Below, in pieces: positions 1-8,395 of a DNA stretch of 64,000 nucleotides. The stretch is from Candidatus Woesearchaeota archaeon (GTDB lineage: Archaea; Nanobdellota; Nanobdellia; Woesearchaeales; SM23-78), in the NCBI GenBank assembly GCA_016935175.1, contig JAFGRK010000016.1:1-64000 (forward strand), given 5' to 3'. Both the position numbers and the translations under genes were made by a program. The first letter of the stretch is position 1. Each line of letters starts with the position of its first letter. Below the pieces are notes generated by a model that searched no databases, was not told the origin of the DNA, and saw only the letters and a list, made by a program, of their open reading frames with translations.

Positions 1-38
1 CCACCAATAACACCCATTTCATCCATCTCAACATTCAT
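1..38 (-). CDS. 5' end of a truncated minus-strand CDS (MNVEMDEMGVIGG...)
   Basis: Reverse complement gives ATGAATGTTGAGATGGATGAAATGGGTGTTATTGGTGG, open to the window edge; only about 12 codons visible. Confidence 0.35.
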   Translation of the reverse strand, partial: MNVEMDEMGVIG

Positions 39-81
39 TTTTTTGAAAAGATTTATAAAAAATATCCCTTGCTCACTGGCT

Positions 82-942
82 ATGGTGATGGCTTGGCTTT
101 TCCTTGGAATTTTAAGCTTCCTTTCCTATTCTATTTCAACCTCAATCGATAAGCATATGATGAGCAAGAAATACGACGTTCTTAGGACTAACACCCTAAA
201 GATGCTCTTTGATGGGCTAATACTCTTAGTGTTAGGCATTATTTTCTTTGAGCTCAACCTGAAAGTTGAAATTCTTATTGGAGCTTTCTTTTTAGGTTTG
301 CTATATGCGGCAGCAGGCGTAGCATATTTCACTTCCCTCAGATTGGGTGAGGTCAGTAAGGTAGTGCCTTTTCTTCAGTCATCTGAGATCCTGCTCACTT
401 TTATCGCTGCCATCATTATTTTCCAGGAGAATGCCTCAATCATTAATTTTCTTGGGGTGGCATTAATCATTTTAGGGGCGTATGCTGTGCTTTCTGAGGA
501 ACAGCTAAGGCTCCCAAGGCTGGGCAAGCTTCCCTTTCTCATTTTTCTGGTGACCCTATTTGATGTGGCCTATTGGCTCCTGGCCAAGAAGCTGCTTTTC
601 GACATAAAGCCTATAGACCTAGGGGTTGGGACTTACCTATCATCAGCTGTTATACTGTTCATTTACCAATTATTGTTCAGAAGAAAAACCCTTGAGGGTG
701 TTCCTCCTATCATGAGAACGATGCCAAAGATTGCGCTGGCTGCTTTTTTCGGCGCAATGGGCACCCTTCTTGTGTTCTCAGCCCTTTCAATCGCAGATGC
801 CTCAGATGTCTATCCCTTGGCAGGCCTTCAATCAGTGTTCATATTCGTTATTGCTTTAATTTTCTTGAAGGAAAAATTTTGTTGGCATAGGCTGTTGGGC
901 ACAGCCCTGGTAGCGATGGGCATATTCTGCGTTTCGCTGTGA
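82..942 (+). CDS. EamA/DMT-family transporter (multi-TM)
   Basis: ORF 43..942; hydrophobic ten-TM-like pattern and C-terminal 'PLAGLQSVFIFVIALIFLKEKFCWHRLLGTALVAMGIF'. ATG at 82 lies about 25 nt after TATA-like tttataaa (51-58), so the start is probably 82 rather than TTG 43. Confidence 0.75.
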   Translation: MVMAWLFLGILSFLSYSISTSIDKHMMSKKYDVLRTNTLKMLFDGLILLVLGIIFFELNLKVEILIGAFFLGLLYAAAGVAYFTSLRLGEVSKVVPFLQSSEILLTFIAAIIIFQENASIINFLGVALIILGAYAVLSEEQLRLPRLGKLPFLIFLVTLFDVAYWLLAKKLLFDIKPIDLGVGTYLSSAVILFIYQLLFRRKTLEGVPPIMRTMPKIALAAFFGAMGTLLVFSALSIADASDVYPLAGLQSVFIFVIALIFLKEKFCWHRLLGTALVAMGIFCVSL

Positions 943-1065
943 TGGTGAGAAATCCTACCTTACCCTATCTTGCATAAAAAAGGAAAAGTTTATATTATGC
1001 TCTAATATCATCAGAAAATGGACAGAAAAGGAAATTGTCAGAAAAAAGAAAGGAGATGATTAGGT

Positions 1066-2046
1066 ATGCTATTCCAAAACCCGAATTCAAAGCGCCAGAA
1101 TCCCTTGAGGAAAATCTATGATAACCCAAAATTCAGGAATGTCCTTAAGCATAGAGACGATGTTCCCGACTTCCCTTACATAGTTGATGTTGAGATAACC
1201 AATTGGTGCAACCTGCAATGCATTTTTTGCGGGCAACAGGCAATGACAAGGGAGAAAGGCTTCATGTCTATGAAGCTGCTCTCAAAACTCGCTGATGAAT
1301 GCGCAAAGCACAAAACACCAATGAGATTTATAGGCTGGGGAGAGCCATTCATGCATCCTAAGATTATGGAATTCTGTAAGTATGCCAAGTCTAAGGGCGT
1401 GGTTATCCATATCTCAAACAATGGCTTGGCAATAAAACCAAGGCAAATACAGGAATTGGTTGACCTTCAGGTAGACTCCATAATTTTTTCATTCCAGGGA
1501 GCAACTAAGGAGCAATATCAGATCATGAGGAATAATACCCGTTACGATGACCTGAAAAAAAACATCCTGAAGCTTGTGGAGCTGAGAGGGGACAAGGAAA
1601 AGCCTTTTATCCACATCACTACAACTATCACCAACGAGACCAAGGAAGAGGTTGATAGCTTTGTCAAATATTGGGGTAATATAGTGGATTATGTGGGTGT
1701 TGGAATAACTAACCTGTCATATATACCTATAGAGAGCATAAAATCGGCTGCGGTAGTGAAGAAGCTGGAATCATTGAAACCTCAGGAGACTATCAAGAAA
1801 TGTTACATACCCTGTGTCGAGGTATATCAGAAACTGACAGTTAATTGGGATGGGAAGGTTTCCTGCTGCTGCAATGACTATGACAACCTTCTAAACGTAG
1901 GAGATTTGAACAAGTCCTCGATTTCAGATATCTGGAACAATAGTGTTGAGCTGAAGTGTTTTAGGGGATTATTGGATAGGAACATGCATGCTTCCTTGAC
2001 TGCTTGCAGAAATTGCTATCGACCCTATGGTAAGCATGGGTTTTAG
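1066..2046 (+). CDS. Radical SAM/SPASM-type protein
   Basis: CNLQCIFC (CxxxCxxC) near N-terminus, C-terminal Cys cluster CCCNDYDN...CRNCYRPYG; GGAG SD upstream. Confidence 0.85.
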   Translation: MLFQNPNSKRQNPLRKIYDNPKFRNVLKHRDDVPDFPYIVDVEITNWCNLQCIFCGQQAMTREKGFMSMKLLSKLADECAKHKTPMRFIGWGEPFMHPKIMEFCKYAKSKGVVIHISNNGLAIKPRQIQELVDLQVDSIIFSFQGATKEQYQIMRNNTRYDDLKKNILKLVELRGDKEKPFIHITTTITNETKEEVDSFVKYWGNIVDYVGVGITNLSYIPIESIKSAAVVKKLESLKPQETIKKCYIPCVEVYQKLTVNWDGKVSCCCNDYDNLLNVGDLNKSSISDIWNNSVELKCFRGLLDRNMHASLTACRNCYRPYGKHGF

Positions 2047-2072
2047 TTTTGTTTTAATCTGTTTTTAGGTAA

Positions 2073-2276
2073 TCACCTGCCGTACCAGCCCATGGCATCG
2101 CCTGTTTGCTCATTGAACCAGGTCTTGCACTTTAGGCATAAAAAGCGCGCAAGTCCATTTCTTTCTTTCCCACGCTTGATTATCGTGAATTTCCCGTTTA
2201 CTTTCTTCCTTGCGCTATGGCACTTTGGGCAGATGCAGTAGACAACGCTTTCGTCGATATTTTTTAGCCTAGCCAC
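2073..2276 (-). CDS. Small zinc-ribbon protein (67 aa)
   Basis: CPKC...CLKC pair. Confidence 0.55.
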   Translation of the reverse strand: MARLKNIDESVVYCICPKCHSARKKVNGKFTIIKRGKERNGLARFLCLKCKTWFNEQTGDAMGWYGR

Positions 2277-2434
2277 GTACTCCCTCCTTTTACCTGGTTT
2301 TATCTTTCATAACCTATTAAAACAAGGCTTCTTTTTATACTTTGTGAAAAAGCGCGCATTCCTTCATAAACTTTATAAATTAAGGCGAGGCAATGCGGTT
2401 CAAGCAAATTTTAGCAAAAAAACGTGGTGGTAAC

Positions 2435-3805
2435 ATGTCAATATTAAGTGAGCAGCTAAAGCACGGCAAGAAGATTATCGGAGTATGGGGCTTGGGATTC
2501 ATAGGCTTCTCATCAATGGCTTATTTTGCAAAGGCAGGCATACACTGCCTAGGCACTGACATTTATGAGCAGAGGGTCAGGGATATCAACCAAGGCAAGC
2601 CAGAGATACCTAACCTGGAGTATTGGATTGCCTTTGACACTAAGCAGCTAGCCAAGGCTGGCTTGATGAAAGCTACCCCTGACTGGAAAAAACTGATTGA
2701 TAAGGATGTCGCAGTGCACCTAATAACTATCCCCACAGAGAAGGATGGCAAGCCTTACTTTGAGATACTGAAGGATGTTGTGGCCAAGCTTTGCAGCTTC
2801 AAGGGCATCAAGACAGATTCTCCGCCTTTAGTCATAATTGAGAGCACCATGACTCCTACAGCTGTTGACAAGACAGTAATACCTCTTTTTGAGAAGAACG
2901 GGCTCAAAGTAGGAAAAGACATATTGCTAGGAGTTGCTCCTAGGCGTGATTGGTTTGTCAGCCCAGATAAGACCTTAGCCACTCTCCCAAGAGTGGTTGG
3001 AGGCACAACCCCAGAGACGACCCAGATAATGAAAGAAGTCCTGGGGATCATTTGCAATACAGTGCTAGAAGCCCATGACCATAAGCACGCAGCCATTGTC
3101 AAGAGCATAGAGAATGCTTACAGGCAGGTCGAGATAACCCTTGCTAACCAGCTGAGCTTGGCATACCCAGACCTGGACATGGTGCAGATACTCAAGCTTG
3201 CAGGCACTAAATGGAATGTAGGCACATACCACCCTAGCTTTGGGACGGGAGGATATTGCGTGCCACTAGCGCCTCAATATGTTCTTGAAGGGGCAGCTCA
3301 TCCAGAAGCCCTTACCATCCTTAAGGCTTCGCTAGAGACGGACTTCAGCCAGCCAAGGAGGGTTGTGGAGATGATAAAGAAAAGAGGGTTCAAGAAAGTA
3401 GGAATACTAGGATTAGCCTATGTGGGAGACCTCAAAGTCCAGACTCTTTCTCCAACTATTGGCATTGCAAAGGAGCTGAAAAAAGAGAAGATAAGCGTGA
3501 AAGTCCATGACCCTCTCTTTACGCCAGAAGAGATAAAGCAGCACACAGGAGCAGAGCCATTTGATTTTCCTGAAGGCCTGAATGAGTTTGACATAGTTCT
3601 CATGGTAGCTAACCATTCACAGTACAAGTACACTTCTCATCAAGACATCAAGAGCAACCTCAAGAACTGCAAGGTAATGCTTGATAACATGGGATTCTGG
3701 AAAGAGATAGAATTTGGAAATGGGATGGAATATTATGAGGCTGGAGGGCCTAATTGGCTTGAGCACAAGGAAAAAGACAAGGAAAAAGTGAGCAGGAGGA
3801 AGTGA
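2435..3805 (+). CDS. UDP-glucose/GDP-mannose 6-dehydrogenase family protein
   Basis: Rossmann GxGFIG; central GTGGYCVP motif (FGTGGYCVPLAPQY). ATG 2435 preceded by GGTGG. Confidence 0.85.
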   Translation: MSILSEQLKHGKKIIGVWGLGFIGFSSMAYFAKAGIHCLGTDIYEQRVRDINQGKPEIPNLEYWIAFDTKQLAKAGLMKATPDWKKLIDKDVAVHLITIPTEKDGKPYFEILKDVVAKLCSFKGIKTDSPPLVIIESTMTPTAVDKTVIPLFEKNGLKVGKDILLGVAPRRDWFVSPDKTLATLPRVVGGTTPETTQIMKEVLGIICNTVLEAHDHKHAAIVKSIENAYRQVEITLANQLSLAYPDLDMVQILKLAGTKWNVGTYHPSFGTGGYCVPLAPQYVLEGAAHPEALTILKASLETDFSQPRRVVEMIKKRGFKKVGILGLAYVGDLKVQTLSPTIGIAKELKKEKISVKVHDPLFTPEEIKQHTGAEPFDFPEGLNEFDIVLMVANHSQYKYTSHQDIKSNLKNCKVMLDNMGFWKEIEFGNGMEYYEAGGPNWLEHKEKDKEKVSRRK

Positions 3806-3808
3806 AAA

Positions 3809-4564
3809 ATGGATGTGCAAGCTACTGAAAAGCATATTGTTGCATGGATAAGGAAACAAGCCCAGGATGCAGGCTGCAAAGGAGTGGTGGTGGGCTTGAG
3901 CGGAGGGATAGACTCTGCAGTTGTTGGAGCACTATGCAAGAAAGCGTTCCCAGACAACACTCTTGGGGTGATTCTTCCCTGCATGAGCAACCCAGATGAC
4001 AGGAAGCACGCAGAAATGGTTGCGAAGAAATTCAATATCCCAATTGAGATTGTTGACATAGAGCCTGCTTTCAAGGCAATGGCCAAGGCGCTCACAGGGA
4101 AAGAGCATGATAAGGAAAAGCACAAGGGTATTGAGTTTGCCAATATCAAGCCAAGGCTAAGGATGACAGCCCTTTATCACTTTGCCAACAAGCACAATTA
4201 CCTGGTGGCAGGCACAGACAACAAGAGCGAGGCAATGATAGGATACTTCACCAAGTACGGAGACGGAGGGGTTGATATCCTTCCAATAACCAGCCTGTTC
4301 AAGAGGGATGTGAGAAAGCTGGCAAAGCACCTAGGAGTGCCTGATGAGATAATCACCAAGCATCCATCAGCAGGCCTGTGGGATGGCCAGACAGATGAAG
4401 GGGAGATGGGGATAACCTACGATGAGCTGGATGAGATACTCCACAGGATTGACACTGGAAAAAGCTTAGAAAGGATTGACCATGCAAAAGTTGAAAAAGT
4501 TAAAATGATGATTGAAAAATCAGAGCACAAGAGGCAGCTGCCTCCTGGTTGCATTCTAGAATAG
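3809..4564 (+). CDS. nadE: NH3-dependent NAD+ synthetase
   Basis: SGGIDSA PP-loop; NIKPRLRM, GTDNKSE, GYFTKYGDGGVDILPI, PSAGLWDGQTDE motifs. Confidence 0.9.
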   Translation: MDVQATEKHIVAWIRKQAQDAGCKGVVVGLSGGIDSAVVGALCKKAFPDNTLGVILPCMSNPDDRKHAEMVAKKFNIPIEIVDIEPAFKAMAKALTGKEHDKEKHKGIEFANIKPRLRMTALYHFANKHNYLVAGTDNKSEAMIGYFTKYGDGGVDILPITSLFKRDVRKLAKHLGVPDEIITKHPSAGLWDGQTDEGEMGITYDELDEILHRIDTGKSLERIDHAKVEKVKMMIEKSEHKRQLPPGCILE

Positions 4565-4576
4565 TAGAGGTTTAGG

Positions 4577-5617
4577 ATGAGCAAGATAAAAATAGGCAAA
4601 AGAACCATTGGCGACGGTTGCCCGACTTTCATAATAGCGGAGATAGGCATGAACCATAACGGCGATGTAAAGCTGGCAAAGAAGATAATAAAGGCTGCTG
4701 CTGATTGCGGTTGCGACGCTGCCAAGTTCCAGATATTCACAGCAGAGAAGCTGGTGACCAAGGATGCAGAGACTTATGGCAACCAGGACGGCCACCTGCC
4801 CAAGTACCAGCAGGAGATGTACAAGAAGCACGAGCTGACCAAGGACGATTATAATGAGCTCAAGCAATACTGCGACAAGCTAGGCTTGGTATTCTTTGGC
4901 TCTGTCTGGGACGAGGAGAACGCAGATCTTCTTGAGGAGGTAGGTGGGGAGATTTTCAAGTTTGGCTCAATGGACATCACCCATCTGCCATTGCTGGAGC
5001 ATGTTGCAAAGAAAGGCAAGCCCATAATGCTCTCAGTAGGCATGTCAACCATGGATGAGGTGGAGGAAGCAGTCAAAGCCATAATTAAGCATAACAAGAA
5101 GCTGATGCTACTCCACTGTGTGTCATCCTATCCTGCAAAGGCAGAGGACACCAGCATGCTATCAATGATTGCCTTAAAGGAGAAGTTTGGTTTTCCTGTA
5201 GGATTCTCAGACCACACCCCTGACGTGCTGACAGACACAGTGGCTGTTGCCCTTGGGGCAAATATCATTGAGAAGCACTTCACCATTGACAAGAAACTCC
5301 CTGGAGTCGACCATTTCCTTTCTTTTGAGCCCCATGAGATGAAAAGAATGGTTCAGGAAGTGAGGCTAGTTGAGAAAATGCTTGGAAAAAAAGAGCTCTT
5401 TGTCAAGGAGTGCGAGCTTGAGACGAGAATGATGGCAAGAAGGAGTGTGATTGCAAAAGTCAACATACCTAAAGGCACTGTGATAACAAAAGACATGCTC
5501 ATAATCAAGAGGCCAGGAACAGGGCTTCATCCGAGAGAGCTGCATAATGTGATAGGCAAGAAGGCCAAGAAGCACATAAAAGAGGATGAGCTCATAGCCC
5601 ACGAGCACCTGGAATAG
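4577..5617 (+). CDS. neuB: N-acetylneuraminate/pseudaminate synthase family (NeuB-like) with C-terminal SAF domain
   Basis: FIIAEIGMNHNGD; GFSDHTPD; EKHFTID; C-terminal antifreeze/SAF-like segment (RRSVIAKVNIPKGTVITKDML). Confidence 0.88.
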   Translation: MSKIKIGKRTIGDGCPTFIIAEIGMNHNGDVKLAKKIIKAAADCGCDAAKFQIFTAEKLVTKDAETYGNQDGHLPKYQQEMYKKHELTKDDYNELKQYCDKLGLVFFGSVWDEENADLLEEVGGEIFKFGSMDITHLPLLEHVAKKGKPIMLSVGMSTMDEVEEAVKAIIKHNKKLMLLHCVSSYPAKAEDTSMLSMIALKEKFGFPVGFSDHTPDVLTDTVAVALGANIIEKHFTIDKKLPGVDHFLSFEPHEMKRMVQEVRLVEKMLGKKELFVKECELETRMMARRSVIAKVNIPKGTVITKDMLIIKRPGTGLHPRELHNVIGKKAKKHIKEDELIAHEHLE

Positions 5618-5662
5618 GCAAGGCATGATGGAAATAAAAATGTTGTTGCGAGCAAACTCAAA

Positions 5663-6595
5663 ATGAAACCTAAAGCAAAAGTTCTTGTGACGGGAGGAGC
5701 AGGCTTCATAGGCTCACACGTAGTTGACAAGCTAATCCTGAAAGGATATGAGGTAATAGTAGTTGACAACCTTTCAACTGGTAAGAAAGCCAATCTCAAC
5801 CCAAAAGCAAAAATCTACAGCATGAGCATCCTTGATGCTGGCCTTGACAAGGTTTTTCAGGATGAAAAGCCTGACTATGTCATTCACCAGGCAGCCCAAG
5901 TAGATATCACCCGCTCTGTCAAAGACCCTGTTTTTGATGCCGAGGTAAACATCATAGGAGGGCTTAAGCTGCTGGAGCTGTGCAAGAAGCATGGAGTGAA
6001 AAAGATTGTTTACGGCAACTCAGGAGGGGCTGGCAGCGGAGAGCCACAATACCTTCCAGTTGACGAGAAGCACCCGATTTCTCCTCTTGCTCCCTATGGT
6101 GTGTCAAAGCACACCTTTGAGCACTACTTGGATGTATACGCGAAGCTTTATGGGCTTAGGTATGCCTCATTGCGTTATGCCAATGTTTATGGCCCAAGGC
6201 AAGACCCTTATGGCGAGGGCGGAGTAGTTGCTATCTTTTGCCACAAGCTGCTCAACAACCAGGTGCCAATAATATTTGGTGATGGAAACCAGACCAGGGA
6301 CTTTGTGTTTGTGGAGGATGTTGCAGATGCCAATGTGCTAGCGCTAACCAAGGGAGACAATGATTGCTTCAACGTGAGCACTGGGAATGAGACCTCTGTG
6401 AACAGCTTGTTCAAGATGATAAGAAAGCTTACTAAATCTAATATTGATGCTAAGCATGTTGAGCCCAGGAAGGGAGATATAGTGAGAAGCGTGCTTTCCA
6501 ATGGTAAGATAAGAAAAGAGCTGGGATGGGAGCCAAAAACCAACTTTGAAGGCGGGCTGAAGAAGACCATTGCGTATTTTAAGAAGAAGAATTGA
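5663..6595 (+). CDS. NAD-dependent epimerase/dehydratase (UDP-sugar 4-epimerase-like SDR)
   Basis: VTGGAGFIGSHVVD; YGVSK catalytic motif; RYANVYGPRQ. Confidence 0.88.
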   Translation: MKPKAKVLVTGGAGFIGSHVVDKLILKGYEVIVVDNLSTGKKANLNPKAKIYSMSILDAGLDKVFQDEKPDYVIHQAAQVDITRSVKDPVFDAEVNIIGGLKLLELCKKHGVKKIVYGNSGGAGSGEPQYLPVDEKHPISPLAPYGVSKHTFEHYLDVYAKLYGLRYASLRYANVYGPRQDPYGEGGVVAIFCHKLLNNQVPIIFGDGNQTRDFVFVEDVADANVLALTKGDNDCFNVSTGNETSVNSLFKMIRKLTKSNIDAKHVEPRKGDIVRSVLSNGKIRKELGWEPKTNFEGGLKKTIAYFKKKN

Positions 6596-6602
6596 TTCTA
6601 AA

Positions 6603-7568
6603 ATGAAAATTCTCATAGGCATAACAGTTGATTTGAATAATTATGAGGATTATTTCAAGAGGTTCAACAATAAATATGGCTGCAGCGCTATTGAATTCCA
6701 CTTGCTTGAAAAAGACCTTGGTAAGGGCTTTCATGAAAAGCTCAAGAAGGTAAAAGGCTTTATCAAGGCTAATGGCATAAGGCATGTATCTTTCCACAGT
6801 CCAGACAGAGTCTTGCAGTCAGTGCTCTTTGAGGAGAAATCAGCCTACTTAGAGGCTGATAAGGAAAAGCTCATGCTCTTGATGGATAGCTTGAAAAAAC
6901 TTGCTGATGACATTGGCCAAGAAATTATCATGGTGTTCCACCAGGGAATAAAGCTACCTTCAAAGGAAGTTGACAGCATGACAAGCGAAGAGCTTGCAGG
7001 ATTAAGGAAATTATTGCTCAAAAAAGCCAAGCAGAGCTATGACTGGCTGATGAGCAAGGCTTCTGGCTCAAAATTAAGTCCTATGCTTGAGAATAGCCCG
7101 CCAATGAGCGCAGGCGATGGTAACTATCATGTCCTTGACATGGCATTTGAAGATATGGAAGAGAGAATTGGAAACAATGGGTTTGTGCTTGACATAAGCC
7201 ATGCAGCTATGTGCATAGAGTATTACAAGCAGAGCCAGAAGCAAGGCAAGATATCAATCCCTGCACTGGATGTCCTTAAAGGAAAATCAGGCAAAATTCC
7301 AGAATCATTACACTCATTAGAATCTTACGTGACGAAAGCAAAGCACAACATCAAGTGGATCCATATAAGCGATGCCAATGGCATAATGGGAGAAAATGAA
7401 GGCCTTCCTATAGGGGCAAAAGGCAGCATCATTGATTTTAAAAGCCTGCTCAGGTGCATTGAAAAGGAGATAAAAAGCCCAATAGGCGTCCTGGAGATAG
7501 CGAATGCACACAAAGACTATTCGCTGATAGGTAATTCTATGGATTCTCTCCTTAAAATTAATGGTTAA
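6603..7568 (+). CDS. Sugar-phosphate isomerase/epimerase-like TIM-barrel protein
   Basis: ORF 6570..7568; HVSFHSP, LENSPP, FVLDISHA, IKWIHISDANG pattern of AP-endonuclease-2-like TIM barrels. Confidence 0.6.
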   Translation: MKILIGITVDLNNYEDYFKRFNNKYGCSAIEFHLLEKDLGKGFHEKLKKVKGFIKANGIRHVSFHSPDRVLQSVLFEEKSAYLEADKEKLMLLMDSLKKLADDIGQEIIMVFHQGIKLPSKEVDSMTSEELAGLRKLLLKKAKQSYDWLMSKASGSKLSPMLENSPPMSAGDGNYHVLDMAFEDMEERIGNNGFVLDISHAAMCIEYYKQSQKQGKISIPALDVLKGKSGKIPESLHSLESYVTKAKHNIKWIHISDANGIMGENEGLPIGAKGSIIDFKSLLRCIEKEIKSPIGVLEIANAHKDYSLIGNSMDSLLKING

Positions 7569-7586
7569 TTAGCGATTAATTTATAT

Positions 7587-8366
7587 ATGAAAATCAAATT
7601 CTCACGAGTGATGGCATCAGTACCCATTAATAGGATATCAGTACCTATTGATAGAATATCCGTAGTTATCCCTGCCTATAATGAGGAGAAAAGGCTTGAG
7701 AAGACCCTTGTGAAGGTAATTAGGTTTTGCAAGAGAAAGTTCAAGAACTACGAGATCATTGTTGTCAATGACTGCTCAAAAGACAAGACTGCAAGCATAG
7801 CCTTTGGGTATAAGAAGGAAGGAGTTCGGCTTATTAGCAACAAGGCCAACAAGGGCAAGGGCTATTCTGTGAAGAATGGCATTATGCATGCTAAATACCC
7901 GCTTGTCCTATTTTCAGATAGTGACTTGGCAACACCCATTGATGAACTGACAAAATTCCTTGATTACATCAAGCAGGGATTTGACGTTGTGATTGCATCG
8001 AGGCGCATGAAGCAGTCTAATGTGAAGACAAAACAGCCTTTTTTTCGCCAGCTTCTAGGAAAAACATTTCCCTTACTAGTCAACATTATTGCTTTGCCAG
8101 ATTTCAAGGACACCCAGTGCGGCTTCAAGCTTTTCAAGACTAGCCTGGCAAAAAAGATTGTCAAGCTGCAGACCTTTGAAAGGTTCTCCTTTGATGTGGA
8201 ACTCTTGTTCATCGCCAAAAAGATGGGTGCTAAGATAAAGGAAGCCCCAGTCACCTGGATTGACCAGGAAGGCAGCAAAGTCCACCCGATAAAGGACTCT
8301 TACAGGATGCTAAGGGACTTGGTTATGCTGAGAATTAATAATATCAATGGGAAATATTATGTGTGA
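7587..8366 (+). CDS. Glycosyltransferase family 2 (dolichyl-phosphate glucosyltransferase-like)
   Basis: ISVVIPAYNEEKRLEKTL; FSDSDLATP; TQCGFKLF. Confidence 0.85.
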   Translation: MKIKFSRVMASVPINRISVPIDRISVVIPAYNEEKRLEKTLVKVIRFCKRKFKNYEIIVVNDCSKDKTASIAFGYKKEGVRLISNKANKGKGYSVKNGIMHAKYPLVLFSDSDLATPIDELTKFLDYIKQGFDVVIASRRMKQSNVKTKQPFFRQLLGKTFPLLVNIIALPDFKDTQCGFKLFKTSLAKKIVKLQTFERFSFDVELLFIAKKMGAKIKEAPVTWIDQEGSKVHPIKDSYRMLRDLVMLRINNINGKYYV

Positions 8367-8395
8367 TTTTTAAATTCGCTAGATGAGGTATTTTT

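Noticed and set aside
3617-4149. ORFs 3617..3859 and 3733..4149 on the minus strand
   Set aside because: Antisense to UGDH-family and nadE genes with clear motifs; Leu/Ser/Phe-rich translations typical of reverse frames
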